A stretch of 64,000 bases of DNA, taken from Brevundimonas guildfordensis (GTDB lineage Bacteria > Pseudomonadota > Alphaproteobacteria > Caulobacterales > Caulobacteraceae). Below, in pieces: positions 55,881 through 64,000 of the stretch. A model generated the notes under the pieces. That model saw only the letters and a list, made by a program, of their open reading frames with translations. It was not told where the DNA came from and searched no databases. The stretch's first letter is position 1, and the number at the start of each line of letters is the position of its first letter. The DNA lies in the NCBI RefSeq assembly GCF_014836405.1, contig NZ_JACSQU010000003.1, forward strand, positions 62,001 through 126,000, written 5' to 3'. Made by a program: the position numbers and the translations under genes.

Positions 55881-55910
55881 GGGCTGAGGATGCCCGCCCT
55901 TCGTCTAGAT

Positions 55911-55918
55911 ATGGTTAA
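55911..55918 (-). promoter_or_regulatory. Possible CtrA half-site
   Basis: TTAACCAT on the minus strand matches the half-site often bound by the cell-cycle regulator CtrA, 31 bp before the start at 55880. No second TTAA at the usual 7-nt spacing was seen, so the call is tentative. Confidence 0.3.
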
Positions 55919-55949
55919 CGTCCGATTCACCCTGTTTCGGGCGAGCTGC

Positions 55950-56513
55950 TCAGCGCGCGGGCGCGGCCAGGGCGTCGGTCAGCTTCTTCAGGTCCTGATC
56001 CGTCAACACCGGTCCCGAGGACTTGGCGACGATGGTTCCGAAGGCGTCGACGGCGAAGCTCTCAGGCACGCCCGACACGCCCAGATCCAGCCCGGCCCGG
56101 CCCTCGCGGTCGACCAGCACCAGCCGGTAGGGGTCGCCCAGCTCCTGCAGGAAGGCGTCGGTGGCGACGGGGTCGTCCTTATAGGCCACGCCGACCACGG
56201 CGATGCCCTGTTCCTTTAGCTTCATCAGCTGCGGATGCTCCAGGCGGCACGGCGCGCACCAGCTGGCGAAGACGTTGACGATCATCGGCTTGCCCACGCC
56301 CGCCGTCTTCAGGTCCAGCAGGTCGTCGCTGGCCTTGCCGCCCGACAGGATCGGCAGGACCGTCGTCTCGGGGATCGGCTGACCGACCAGCGCATCGGGA
56401 CGATAGGTCGGCCCGGCGGCGGGGTCGCCCGCCATCCGGTCCATCTGCGTCATCAGGAAGACGCCCAGCGCCGCGAGGACCACGATGGGAGCAAGAGCCA
56501 GCCAGCGCTTCAT
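55950..56513 (-). CDS. ccmG: Thiol:disulfide interchange protein CcmG/DsbE
   Basis: Periplasmic thioredoxin that keeps apocytochrome c cysteines reduced for haem attachment. The 187-aa protein has an N-terminal anchor (LALAPIVVLAALGVFLM), the loop PMIVNVFASWCAPCRLEHP with the CxxC pair (about residue 85-88), and GVSGVPESFAVD with the cis-proline. Its ATG overlaps the ccmD stop by 4 nt (56510-56513). It is last in the ccmC-ccmD-ccmG run; ccmA, ccmB and ccmE/F are not in the window. Confidence 0.95.
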   Translation of the reverse strand: MKRWLALAPIVVLAALGVFLMTQMDRMAGDPAAGPTYRPDALVGQPIPETTVLPILSGGKASDDLLDLKTAGVGKPMIVNVFASWCAPCRLEHPQLMKLKEQGIAVVGVAYKDDPVATDAFLQELGDPYRLVLVDREGRAGLDLGVSGVPESFAVDAFGTIVAKSSGPVLTDQDLKKLTDALAAPAR

Positions 56514-56662
56514 TTGCGCGCCGCCTCCAGCCGGGCCAGCTCGCGCTTCCAGCGGCGCGCCGCGATCAGGGCGCGGGCCGACAGGGCGGCCAGAACCACG
56601 GCGCTGACGCCCCAGGCGGGCCAGACGAAGGCGCCGTAGGGGCTCATGTCCAGATCAAGCAC
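56510..56662 (-). CDS. ccmD: Haem exporter protein CcmD
   Basis: A 50-aa single-span protein of the CcmABCD haem-handling complex. Read directly from the sequence: VLDLDMSPYGAFVWPAWGV, a hydrophobic helix (VVLAALSARALIAA), then a basic end RRWKRELARLEAARK, the CcmD pattern. The start is GTG at 56662, with a perfect GGAGG 6 nt upstream; an ATG at 56647 is the alternative. It sits 12 bp after ccmC and overlaps ccmG. Confidence 0.85.
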   Translation of the reverse strand: MLDLDMSPYGAFVWPAWGVSAVVLAALSARALIAARRWKRELARLEAARK

Positions 56663-56674
56663 GCAGAGCCTCCA

Positions 56675-57394
56675 TCAAGCTTCCAGCGCCGCTCGGGCGC
56701 GAAGAGTCAGAACACGACGGCGCCGGACCTCGGTGCGGATCGACGTCAGCCAGATCGCCGCGAACAGCACGGCGTAGGCGGCCATCATGGTCAGAAGAGC
56801 GGGCAAGAAGGCCGGGTCCACGCTGGTCCCGCCGGACCGCAGCAGCGACGCCGGCTGGTGCAGGGTGTTCCACCAGTCGACCGAGAACTTCACGATCGGC
56901 AGGTTGATCAGGCCAACCAGGCCCAGCACGGCCGCGGCGCGCGCCGCCTTGGCCTCATCGTCGATCGAGCCGCGCAGGGCCATGTAGCCGAGGTAGAAGA
57001 GGAACAGCACCAGCACGCTGGTCAGGCGCGCGTCCCACACCCACCACGTCCCCCACATCGGTTGGCCCCACAAGGAGCCGGTGATCAGGGCTAGGGCCGT
57101 AAAGGCCGCGCCCGGCACGGCCGCGGCCCGCGCCGCCGCATCGGCCAGCGGATGGCGAAACACCAGGGCGAAGAAGCTGGAGACGCCCAACGCGCCATAG
57201 GCCATCAGGCCCAGGCTGGCGGCCGGCACGTGGATGAACATGATGCGGACGGTGTCGCCCTGCTGATAATCGGCGGGCGCGGTGAAGCTGAACCAGGTCC
57301 CCGCCAGCAGCAGGCCGAGCGCACAGACCCACAGCACCGGGACCAGGGGGCCGGTGAAGCGCATGAAGCGGTCGGGATTGGCGAGGCCGAACAT
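56675..57394 (-). CDS. ccmC: Haem exporter/lyase protein CcmC
   Basis: Inner-membrane protein that loads haem onto CcmE for cytochrome c maturation. The 239-aa protein has six membrane helices, the Trp-rich periplasmic motif MWGTWWVWDARLTS (about residue 113-126) and flanking conserved His in FIHVPAA and WNTLHQPAS. Start ATG at 57394, beginning MFGLANPDRFMRF. First of the ccmC-ccmD-ccmG operon; the genes upstream are unrelated. Confidence 0.97.
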   Translation of the reverse strand: MFGLANPDRFMRFTGPLVPVLWVCALGLLLAGTWFSFTAPADYQQGDTVRIMFIHVPAASLGLMAYGALGVSSFFALVFRHPLADAAARAAAVPGAAFTALALITGSLWGQPMWGTWWVWDARLTSVLVLFLFYLGYMALRGSIDDEAKAARAAAVLGLVGLINLPIVKFSVDWWNTLHQPASLLRSGGTSVDPAFLPALLTMMAAYAVLFAAIWLTSIRTEVRRRRVLTLRARAALEA

Positions 57395-57460
57395 GGCCGC
57401 CGATTACGCGGCCCAGCGCTCCACGGCAAGCGGGCGCAGCGTCCGACCCTTTGTCGCGGC

Positions 57461-58495
57461 CTAGAGGCTGAGGCCGTGCTGGGCCGCCAGATCCTTCAGG
57501 CCGACCATCGGGCGCGGACCCCAGTGGCCGATGACCTCGGACGCGGCCAGCGACCCCAGCGCCCCGGCCTCGGCCAGGCTGAGGCCGCGCGACAGGCCCA
57601 GCAGCACGCCGGCTGCGTATTGATCGCCGGCGCCGGTGGTGTCGACCACCTTCTCGACCGGATAGGCCTCGACCTCGACCCGCTCGGCGCCGCGGAACAG
57701 AACCGAACCGGCGGCGCCGCGCGTCACGGCCGCCACATCGACGATGCGGCCCAGGTGGGCGGCGCCGTAGTCGAAGCTCTCGGTCTCGAACAGGGCGTGC
57801 AGCTCGGCCTCATTGGCCAGGACGATGTCGGCCGAGGTCTCGATGAACTCCAGCAGTTCGGGGCGCCAGCGGTGCACCACGAAGCTGTCCGACAGAGTGA
57901 TGGCGACCTTGCGGCCGGCAGCATGGGCGGCGGCGGCGGCGGCCTCGAAGGCGGCGCGGGCCGGGGCCGGGTCGAACAGATAGCCTTCCAGATAGACGAT
58001 GGCGCTGTCGCCGATGACGGCGGCGTCGACGTCCGCCGTAGTCAGCTGATTGGCGGCGCCCAGGAAGGTGCACATGGTGCGCTGGCCGTCCGGCGTGACG
58101 TTGATCAGGCAGCGGCCGGTGCCGAAGCCCTGGCCCGCGCCGTCTTCCAGCACAGGCGTGTCGAAGTGGACGCCGACGGCGCGGATGTCGTGGCTGAAGA
58201 CCTCGCCGAGGGTGTCTTTGGCGACCTTGCCGATATAGGCGGCGCGTCCGCCGAACGAGCCGACGCCCGCCACGGTGTTCCCGGCCGAACCGCCCGAAGC
58301 CTCGACCCCGGCCGCCATGGCGTCATACAGGGCAGCGCTCTGTTCCTCGTCGACCAGTTGCATCGAGCCGGGGGCCAGACCCTTGGCCTCCAAGAAAGCC
58401 GGTTCGCACGGGGCCAGGACATCAACGATGGCGTTGCCGAGGGCGCAGACGTCGAAACGGGCGTTTTGGGCGAAGGCGGGAAGGGCTTGGGTCAT
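57461..58495 (-). CDS. PfkB family kinase, adenosine kinase-like
   Basis: A 344-aa ribokinase-fold kinase. The signature near the end is DTTGAGDQYAAGVLLG (catalytic Asp), and the GGSAGNTVAGVGSFGG loop (about 68-84) binds the sugar hydroxyls. The overall pattern, including LGNAIVDVLAPCEPAFLEA at the start, matches bacterial adenosine kinases, which form AMP from adenosine and salvage purines. Other PfkB sugars cannot be excluded. Start ATG at 58495. Confidence 0.9.
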   Translation of the reverse strand: MTQALPAFAQNARFDVCALGNAIVDVLAPCEPAFLEAKGLAPGSMQLVDEEQSAALYDAMAAGVEASGGSAGNTVAGVGSFGGRAAYIGKVAKDTLGEVFSHDIRAVGVHFDTPVLEDGAGQGFGTGRCLINVTPDGQRTMCTFLGAANQLTTADVDAAVIGDSAIVYLEGYLFDPAPARAAFEAAAAAAHAAGRKVAITLSDSFVVHRWRPELLEFIETSADIVLANEAELHALFETESFDYGAAHLGRIVDVAAVTRGAAGSVLFRGAERVEVEAYPVEKVVDTTGAGDQYAAGVLLGLSRGLSLAEAGALGSLAASEVIGHWGPRPMVGLKDLAAQHGLSL

Positions 58496-58616
58496 CTCCG
58501 CCCCATAGCGGGCGAGCCGGCCGCGCGCCAGACTTCAGACCTTCGCCGCAAGCGAAAACCGGCCTAAAGCCGTCGGACCTTTAGTCAGCCCTCGCCGGGC
58601 CTTGCGGAGCCGCGCC

Positions 58617-59507
58617 ATGACCGACGTCGCCGTCCTGACCCCTGATCCGGCCGATCCGACCTATTCGACGCTGTGGCCCGGCGTGCTGGACCGGCTGGGC
58701 GAGGCGCTGGCGACGGCAGGGATCACGGCGCGGCCGACGCCGTGGACCGACCATGTCGAGAACGCTCGCGCCCTGATGGACTTTCCGCTGGTCCTGCCGC
58801 TGCTGGTCTGGGGCTATCATCAGGACCACGACCGCTGGCTGCAGGCCTGCGCCACCTGGACCGAAGCGGGCGCGCCGCTGGCCAATCCGGCGCAGACGCT
58901 GCGCTGGAACGCCGACAAGCGCTATCTGGCCCGCCTGGCGGAAAGGGGCGTCGCCGTCCCTCAGACCATTTTCGCCGACCACGTCGACGCCACAGTAGTC
59001 GAGGCCGCCTTCGCCGCCACCGGCGCTCAGACGCTGATCGTCAAGCCGACCGTCTCGGGCGGCGCCTGGCGCACCCTGCGCGTGACCGCGGGCGACATGC
59101 TCGACACGGCCCTGATCAACGCCCCCGTCGGCGGCACGATGATCCAGCCCTACCTCAAGGCCATCGAGACCGAAGGCGAAACCTCCCTGCTCTATTTCGG
59201 CGGCGAACTGAGCCACGTGGTCAACAAGCGCCCCGGCGCGGCGGGAGAGTTCCGCATCCAGACCCAGTACGGCGGCCGCTATCAGGCGCTGGACGCGGCG
59301 CCTCAGGGCGCGCTGGACCTGGCCGAGCGCACCCTGGCCGCCATCGACGAGGATCTGCTTTACGCCCGCATCGACATGACCCTGAACGACGACGGCGACT
59401 GGGTGCTGATGGAGGCGGAGCTGATCGAGCCCGACTTCTACCTGGCGGCCGCGCCTGAGGCCGGCGCCCGCTTCGGCCGGGCGGTGCGGGCGCGGCTGGA
59501 GCGCTGA
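58617..59507 (+). CDS. ATP-grasp domain protein (glutathione synthetase/DcsG-like)
   Basis: A 296-aa ATP-grasp enzyme, which forms amide bonds through acyl phosphates. The ATP-binding lysine is in LIVKPTVSGGAWRTLRV (about residue 142), the P-loop-like MIQPYLKAIETEGETSL follows, and the metal-binding acids are in YARIDM and VLMEAELIEPDFYL (about 275). It resembles proteins related to DcsG of cycloserine synthesis and glutathione synthetase, but no biosynthetic neighbours are present. Start ATG at 58617 with GGAG. It ends 4 bp from nth. Confidence 0.87.
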   Translation: MTDVAVLTPDPADPTYSTLWPGVLDRLGEALATAGITARPTPWTDHVENARALMDFPLVLPLLVWGYHQDHDRWLQACATWTEAGAPLANPAQTLRWNADKRYLARLAERGVAVPQTIFADHVDATVVEAAFAATGAQTLIVKPTVSGGAWRTLRVTAGDMLDTALINAPVGGTMIQPYLKAIETEGETSLLYFGGELSHVVNKRPGAAGEFRIQTQYGGRYQALDAAPQGALDLAERTLAAIDEDLLYARIDMTLNDDGDWVLMEAELIEPDFYLAAAPEAGARFGRAVRARLER

Positions 59508-59511
59508 AACC

Positions 59512-60276
59512 CTAAACGCCCATGAAGCTGGCGCGCGAGGGGCACAGGTCGGAGATCACGCAGCCCGCGCACTTCGGCCGCTGCGCCAGGCAGGTGTAGC
59601 GGCCGTGCAGGATCAGCCAGTGGTGCGCCTTGGGCAGCCAGGCCTCGGGCACCACCTGGTGTAGTTGCTGCTCCACCTTGTCCGGCGTCGCGGCGTTGGC
59701 CAGACCGAGCCGGTGCGAGACGCGGAAGACGTGGGTGTCCACGGCGATGGCCGGCTCGATCCCCAGTTCGTTCAGCACCACGCTGGCGGTCTTGCGTCCG
59801 ACGCCGGGCAGAGCCTGCAGGTCGGCGCGGTTCAGCGGCACCTCGCCGCCGTGCTGCTCGACCAGCATCCGCGCGGCGGCGATAACGTTCTTCGCCTTGG
59901 TCCGGTAAAGGCCGATCGAGGCGATCAGGGGGATCAACCCATCCTCGCCCAGAGCCAGCATCTTCTGCGGCGTGTCGGCCACGGCGAACAGGGCCTTGGT
60001 CGCCTTGTTGACCCCCACGTCCGTCGCCTGGGCCGACAGGGCGACCGCCACCACCAGGGTGTAGGGATTGACGAAATCCAGCTCTGTCTTCGGGTCCGGC
60101 ATGACGCCTGACAGGCGGACGAAGATCTCCTCCACCCGGTCCTCGTCCGGCGGCCAGCTGATGATCGCGCCGACCGGCGCCTTCTTCGGCTGACGCGAGC
60201 GCTTGCCCGGCGGCGGGGTCAGGCCGGCGTTTTGAACGGCCTTCTTTTGGCGAGACGCGGATTTCAACGGAGCCAT
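59512..60276 (-). CDS. nth: Endonuclease III
   Basis: DNA glycosylase/AP lyase that removes oxidised pyrimidines. The 254-aa protein has an extra basic N-terminus of about 40 residues, then LSAQATDVGVNKATKAL, the helix-hairpin-helix LPGVGRKTASVVLNELG with the catalytic Lys, DTHVFRVSHRLGL with the catalytic Asp, and the iron-sulfur loop C-x6-C-x2-C-x5-C (CLAQRPKCAGCVISDLC) near the end. Start ATG at 60276. It is divergent from the creatininase-family gene. Confidence 0.97.
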   Translation of the reverse strand: MAPLKSASRQKKAVQNAGLTPPPGKRSRQPKKAPVGAIISWPPDEDRVEEIFVRLSGVMPDPKTELDFVNPYTLVVAVALSAQATDVGVNKATKALFAVADTPQKMLALGEDGLIPLIASIGLYRTKAKNVIAAARMLVEQHGGEVPLNRADLQALPGVGRKTASVVLNELGIEPAIAVDTHVFRVSHRLGLANAATPDKVEQQLHQVVPEAWLPKAHHWLILHGRYTCLAQRPKCAGCVISDLCPSRASFMGV

Positions 60277-60428
60277 GCCCCCGCTTCGCCTTCCCCGCGC
60301 CCGACGTCAATGTCGCGCCGTCTCAGGACCGGCGCGTCCACGCCGGGACGACCCGCATTGGCCCTGACGGCGGATCAGCGTAAAGCCGCCCTCAATCCCG
60401 TTCATTCCGCCTGCCGGAGCCGTTTCCC

Positions 60429-61208
60429 ATGCTGATTCACCTGTCGTCCTGGCCCGAGATCGACGAACGCCTGAAGTCGGGCGCCCTGCTGTCCAAGACC
60501 GTCATCGTGCCGATCGGCTCGAACGAGCAGCATGGGCCGACGGGCCTGCTGGGCACCGACTGGCTGTGCCCCGAGATCATCGCCCATGCGGCGGAGAAGG
60601 GCGACGACAGCCTGGTGATCACGCCGACCTTCAACATCGGCATGGCCCAGCACCACCTGGCCTTCCCGGGCACCATCACCCTGCGGCCGTCGACCTTCAT
60701 GGCAGCGATCGCCGACTGGGTGTCGTCGCTGACGCGCCACGGCTTCGAGCGCATCTATTTCCTCAACGGCCACGGCGGCAACGTCGCCACCATCGAGGCC
60801 GCCTTCGCCGAGATCTACGCCGACTGGTCCTTCACGCCCGAGCCCTGGGCCGAGCGCCCGCCCTTCGTGCTGAAGCTGCGCAACTGGTGGGATCTGCCCG
60901 GCGTGCAGAAGCTGTGCGAGGACATCTTCCCGACCGGCCACGGCAGTCACGCCACCCCCTCCGAGATCGCCGTGACCCAGGCCGGTTATCCCGACCGGAT
61001 CAAGACCGCCGCCTATGAGCCGAAGATCGCCCCCTTCGGCCCCATCCGCGACGCCAACGATTATCGCGCCCGCTTCCCCGACGGCCGCATCGGCTCGGAC
61101 CCGGCCCAGGCCACCCCGGAGAAGGGCCAGCGCATCATCGACGCCGCCGTCCCCGCCCTGATCAAGGACCTGACCGAGTTCGCGCAGGAAGTCTTGCCGG
61201 TCGCCTGA
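60429..61208 (+). CDS. Creatininase family amidohydrolase
   Basis: A 259-aa metal-dependent amidohydrolase of the creatininase family. The metal ligands are seen in VIVPIGSNEQHGPTGLLGTD, MAQHHLAFPGTITL and YFLNGHGGNVATIEAAF, and TGHGSHATPSEIAVT supplies the Glu. Relatives hydrolyse creatinine, formamides in riboflavin and F420 pathways, or mycofactocin peptides; the substrate here is unknown. Start ATG at 60429 behind GGAG. It is 20 bp upstream of the phasin gene, so they may be one operon. Confidence 0.92.
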   Translation: MLIHLSSWPEIDERLKSGALLSKTVIVPIGSNEQHGPTGLLGTDWLCPEIIAHAAEKGDDSLVITPTFNIGMAQHHLAFPGTITLRPSTFMAAIADWVSSLTRHGFERIYFLNGHGGNVATIEAAFAEIYADWSFTPEPWAERPPFVLKLRNWWDLPGVQKLCEDIFPTGHGSHATPSEIAVTQAGYPDRIKTAAYEPKIAPFGPIRDANDYRARFPDGRIGSDPAQATPEKGQRIIDAAVPALIKDLTEFAQEVLPVA

Positions 61209-61228
61209 AACCAGCCCAGGGTCGGCGC

Positions 61229-61702
61229 ATGAGCCCCATGCAGAAGACGGCCCGCAACGCCCTGCGAAACGCCCAGGCCGGTCAGGAACTGGCCGAGGCC
61301 TCGGCCGCCGTCATCACGCGGCGGTTCGAGATCATGGGCGAGGCCCTGGCCGACCCCTTGCGCGCCGACCACGCCGAGCTGAGCCGCATGGGAACCGAGA
61401 AGGTCGAGGCCATGGCGGCCTCGGCCGGGGCCGCCTACGCCGGGGCGATGGACCTGGCCGAGCGGGCCGGCCGACTGGCCGCGCGCGAGGGGGCCGAGGC
61501 CGCCGACTGCCTGGCCAAACTGGCCTGCGCCGACACCCCCTTCGCTTTCGCCGCCGCCCAGACCGACTGGGCGATGGGCGCCTGGAGCCGGGCGATGCAC
61601 GACGGCTGGTCCTTCTACGGCGCAGCCCTGAAGGCGCAGGGACGAGCGATGGAGCCGGTCCACGCCAAGGCGACAGCCAACGCACGGCGTCTGAAGCGCT
61701 AA
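61229..61702 (+). CDS. Phasin family protein
   Basis: A 157-aa, mostly helical, Ala-rich protein of the phasin (PHA granule coat) type. It has long amphipathic helices (ELAEASAAVITRRFEIMG, AELSRMGTEKVEAMAAS, AAYAGAMDLAERAGRLAAR) and an end rich in Lys/Arg (KATANARRLKR). PHA synthesis genes are not in the window. Many phasin-like proteins have other roles, so granule binding is inferred. Start ATG at 61229; MQKTARNAL (61238) is an alternative. Confidence 0.82.
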   Translation: MSPMQKTARNALRNAQAGQELAEASAAVITRRFEIMGEALADPLRADHAELSRMGTEKVEAMAASAGAAYAGAMDLAERAGRLAAREGAEAADCLAKLACADTPFAFAAAQTDWAMGAWSRAMHDGWSFYGAALKAQGRAMEPVHAKATANARRLKR

Positions 61703-61784
61703 GTCGGTTCTCGGCTCGCGCGGGCGTGATGGAACGCCCTGCCCCATCGCCGGATTGCCTTTGCATCCGGCAAAGGAGATCGTG

Positions 61785-61943
61785 ATGGCCGAGAAAGATC
61801 CGAAAGACCCCCACCCCGGCATGATGGGCGACGGCACCGAGGAGCAGAACCTCAACCAGCCCGGCGACCCCTCCAAGCGGATCACCGAGGAAGAGGTCGA
61901 CGACGCCTTCACCAAGGACCCCAAACTGGTCCCGAAGAAATAG
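61785..61943 (+). CDS. Small acidic protein of unknown function
   Basis: A 52-aa hydrophilic protein, MAEKDPKDPHPGMMGDG..., with EEQNLNQPGDPSKRITEEEV and a basic end KDPKLVPKK. It has no hydrophobic segment or recognised domain. The start ATG at 61785 has AAAGGAG, which supports real translation; 10 upstream in-frame codons were left out. It is 82 bp after the phasin gene and converges with the Rieske gene. Confidence 0.7.
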   Translation: MAEKDPKDPHPGMMGDGTEEQNLNQPGDPSKRITEEEVDDAFTKDPKLVPKK

Positions 61944-61954
61944 CGCCGAGGACC

Positions 61955-62338
61955 CTACGCGGTGCGGATGACCCCATCCCTGGCCTCGACAGGCCAAGGC
62001 GTCAGCTTGCCGCCGGCGCAAGGGCCCGCCACGCAGGCGCCCGACAGGGGTTCAAACGCCGCGCCGTGCCACCCGCACAGGATCAGCGAGCCGTCCGGCG
62101 TCAGGTAGCGGTCCAGTTCGACCGCGATGGGAAAGCCGGCATGCGGGCAGCGATCCACCCAGCCGGCGACCCGGCCGTCCTTCCTGACCACGAAGCCGTG
62201 GAAGAAGGCCTCGCCGATCTGCAGCACAAAGCCGCGCGATCCGGGATCGGCGATGTCGCTCTCTAGGCATAGCCGCACGTTCGGCGGCGTCTTCCAGACC
62301 CGCGGGCGCTCCGCAGGCGCCGGAGGCTCCTCGGCCAC
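61955..62338 (-). CDS. Rieske [2Fe-2S] domain protein
   Basis: A 127-aa protein consisting of one Rieske domain. Cluster ligands are Cys-x-His in VDRCPHAGFPIA and Cys-x2-His in LILCGWHGAAFEP, 20 residues apart. It has no membrane segment or catalytic partner domain, so it may be a ferredoxin component for an oxygenase elsewhere. The start is GTG at 62338, overlapping the gpsA stop by one base (TAGTG). Confidence 0.93.
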   Translation of the reverse strand: MAEEPPAPAERPRVWKTPPNVRLCLESDIADPGSRGFVLQIGEAFFHGFVVRKDGRVAGWVDRCPHAGFPIAVELDRYLTPDGSLILCGWHGAAFEPLSGACVAGPCAGGKLTPWPVEARDGVIRTA

Positions 62339-63336
62339 TATTCGCGCTCGGGCTTCAACGGGCGGCTCATCAGGCTCTCAATGGCCTGATCGACGGTCAG
62401 CTCGCCGGCCAGCACCGCCGCCGTCGCCTCGCAGATCGGCGTGTCGACGCCCAGCTTGCGCGTCAGCTCGCGCACGGCCGGCGCGCTCTCGTAGCCCTCG
62501 GCCACCGAGCGCTTGCCCGCCAGAGCCTGCTCGACGCTCAAACCCTGCCCCAGCGCCAGGCCCAGGCTCATATTGCGCGACTGCGGGCTGGAGCAGGTCA
62601 ATACCAGATCGCCCAGGCCGCACAGGCCCGCCACGGTCTCGGCCTTCCCGCCTAGCGCCGTAGCCACGCGGACGATCTCGGCGAAGCCGCGGGTGATGAC
62701 GGCCGCGTGGGCGCTGCGGCCCAGTTCTCGGCCCTCGACGATGCCGCAGGCGATGGCCAGGACGTTCTTCAGCGCTCCGCCCGTCTCGGCCCCGATCAGG
62801 TCGTCGGCGTAGTAAGGTCGGAAGACCGGCCCCGACAGGGCGCCCGCCAGGGCCTCGGCCATGGCCGCATCGGCGCAGGCCAGGGTCACGGCGCTGGGCA
62901 GGCCGCGCGCCACTTCGGCGGCGAAGCTCGGCCCCGACAGCACGGCGGCGGTGGCCGAGGGAATCGTCTCGGCCAGGACGTCGGTCATCAGCTTCAGCGA
63001 GCCGCGCTCGATGCCCTTGGAGCACAGGATGATCGGCAGGCCCGGTCGGGCGTAGGGGGCGAACGCCGTCAGCGTCGCCCGCATATGCTGCGCGGGCGGC
63101 ACCGCCAGAATCAGATCGCAGTCGGCCAGATCCGCCAGATCGGAGGTGACGTTGATGGCCGAATCCAGCTCGACACCCGGCAGGAAGGCCTCGTTGACCC
63201 GGCGCGTGCGGACGCTCTCGACCACCTCGGCCTCACGCGCCTGCAGCACCACCGCAAGTCCCGCCGCCGCTGCGCTTTGCGCCAAGGCCGTGCCCCAGGC
63301 GCCGCCGCCGATTACGCCTGCCGTATGAACTTCCAT
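62338..63336 (-). CDS. gpsA: Glycerol-3-phosphate dehydrogenase [NAD(P)+]
   Basis: Makes sn-glycerol 3-phosphate from dihydroxyacetone phosphate for phospholipids. The 332-aa protein has the dinucleotide loop [47 protein letters not shown], the catalytic lysine in [14 protein letters not shown] and GLGDLVLTC. Start: ATG at 63336 ([12 protein letters not shown]); the frame stays open 45 codons upstream. It follows tsaD (40-bp gap), a common alphaproteobacterial pairing, and is coupled to the Rieske gene. Confidence 0.97.
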   Translation of the reverse strand: MEVHTAGVIGGGAWGTALAQSAAAAGLAVVLQAREAEVVESVRTRRVNEAFLPGVELDSAINVTSDLADLADCDLILAVPPAQHMRATLTAFAPYARPGLPIILCSKGIERGSLKLMTDVLAETIPSATAAVLSGPSFAAEVARGLPSAVTLACADAAMAEALAGALSGPVFRPYYADDLIGAETGGALKNVLAIACGIVEGRELGRSAHAAVITRGFAEIVRVATALGGKAETVAGLCGLGDLVLTCSSPQSRNMSLGLALGQGLSVEQALAGKRSVAEGYESAPAVRELTRKLGVDTPICEATAAVLAGELTVDQAIESLMSRPLKPERE

Positions 63337-63376
63337 GTCTTCTCCGGTCCCCGACCCCGCCGAGGGCCAAGCCGTT

Positions 63377-64000
63377 TCAAGCCTTGGCGCCCTTGCGGCC
63401 CGTTTTCTTGTGCACAGGATCGACGCTCGCGCGCGTCTCGTCCAGAGGCCATCGCGGCCTGGCGGCGACATCGATGTCGGACGTCAGCCCTTTCTCCAGC
63501 CGCTCGGCCCCCGCCAGGGCGATCATCGCCGCATTATCGGTGCAATAGGCCATCGGCGGCGCCAGGAAGGCGAAGCCGTGCTTCGTCGCCAGATCCTCCA
63601 ACGTCCGCCGGATCGTCTTGTTGGCCGCCACCCCTCCCGCCACGACAAACAAACGGTGTTCATGCGCCTCGGCGTAATCCTTCATCGCCCGTTCAGAGCG
63701 TTCGGCCAGCTGGCGCGCGATCGCCTTCTGCACCGCATCAGCCAGATCGGCCTTGTCCTGCTCGCTCTCGCAGGTCTGGGCCAGACGAGAGGCGGCCGTC
63801 TTCAGCCCCGAGAAGGAGAAGTCGCAGTCCTTGCGTCCCAGGAGGGCGCGGGGCAGGTCGAAACGCGAGCCGTCGCCGCTGGCGGCCAGCTTCTCCAGCG
63901 CCGGTCCCCCCGGATAGCCCATCCCCAGAGCCTTGGCGATCTTGTCGAATGCCTCGCCGGCCGCGTCGTCGATCGTGGTGCCCAGCCGGCTCATGTCGCC
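63377..64000 (-). CDS. tsaD: tRNA N6-adenosine threonylcarbamoyltransferase TsaD (5' end outside window)
   Basis: C-terminal 207 residues of TsaD, which with TsaB/E adds threonylcarbamoyl to A37 of ANN-reading tRNAs. Visible: [54 protein letters not shown] and [11 protein letters not shown], the ASKHA-fold core. An ATG at 63994 is internal, not the start; the gene continues to the right. It is followed by gpsA on the same strand. Confidence 0.96.
   Translation of the reverse strand, partial: GDMSRLGTTIDDAAGEAFDKIAKALGMGYPGGPALEKLAASGDGSRFDLPRALLGRKDCDFSFSGLKTAASRLAQTCESEQDKADLADAVQKAIARQLAERSERAMKDYAEAHEHRLFVVAGGVAANKTIRRTLEDLATKHGFAFLAPPMAYCTDNAAMIALAGAERLEKGLTSDIDVAARPRWPLDETRASVDPVHKKTGRKGAKA

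Noticed and set aside
59215-59222. Second CACGTG core that could be another parS site
   Set aside because: Only the central six bases match; it lies inside the ATP-grasp coding sequence and lacks the TGTTT/AAACA flanks.

Overview
This 64 kb window looks like an intact piece of the main chromosome of a GC-rich alphaproteobacterium of the order Caulobacterales, most probably Brevundimonas or a close relative (inferred from protein character, short Shine-Dalgarno sites, frequent GTG/TTG starts, 1- and 4-nt gene overlaps, and DnaJ-dapB, HrcA-GrpE and CcmC-D-G arrangements). Coding density is very high, and 69 protein genes are called. No rRNA, tRNA, CRISPR array, prophage or transposase was seen. 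A near-perfect ParB centromere site (parS) at about 38.9 kb suggests that the window lies close to the replication origin.

Layout. 0-7 kb: a cut-off glutathione S-transferase, the ffh-rpsP-rimM cluster, then ppc and corA tail to tail with no gap. 7-13.2 kb: an M3 peptidase lipoprotein, murI, a lipoprotein with a toxin-like tail, coaBC-dut and a stand-alone BLUF photoreceptor. 13.2-21.8 kb: the heat-shock region (dnaK, dnaJ-dapB, hrcA-grpE, rph) with alkB and a dienelactone hydrolase between; three sigma-32-like promoters can be read here. 21.9-35.1 kb: the transcription/translation block rimP-nusA-ylxR-infB and rbfA-truB-rpsO-pnp, split by three unrelated genes, with a terminator-like hairpin in the rimP leader. 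35.2-41.8 kb: bioY, trmB, htpX, an SdhAF4-like gene, a repeat-rich secreted protein, parS, pyrF, marC and an Rrf2-SDR pair. 41.8-50.7 kb: glpK, a PLP dehydratase, a MaoC protein, a sugar-nucleotide oxidoreductase/aminotransferase pair, an AGE epimerase-HAD phosphatase pair, a hydrolase, PhnA and a tandem DUF4168 protein. 50.9-64 kb: nadE, ftsY-yciB, a MarR protein with a basic tail, ccmC-ccmD-ccmG, a PfkB kinase, an ATP-grasp enzyme, nth, a creatininase-family protein, a phasin, gpsA with a Rieske protein, and the 3' part of tsaD.

How the genes fit together. Most encode core functions: protein targeting (Ffh, FtsY), ribosome maturation (RimM, RimP, RbfA), chaperones and their repressor, RNA turnover (PNPase, RNase PH) and cofactor synthesis (CoaBC, NadE). 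The accessory part is limited to envelope sugar genes and scattered lipoproteins or secreted proteins. The least expected signals are non-coding: a 30-bp hairpin repeat whose inner stem covaries between four copies, two other palindromic repeat types in gene-end regions, the parS site, the trio of sigma-32-like promoters and the rimP-nusA leader hairpin. No convincing new defence or mobile system was found.
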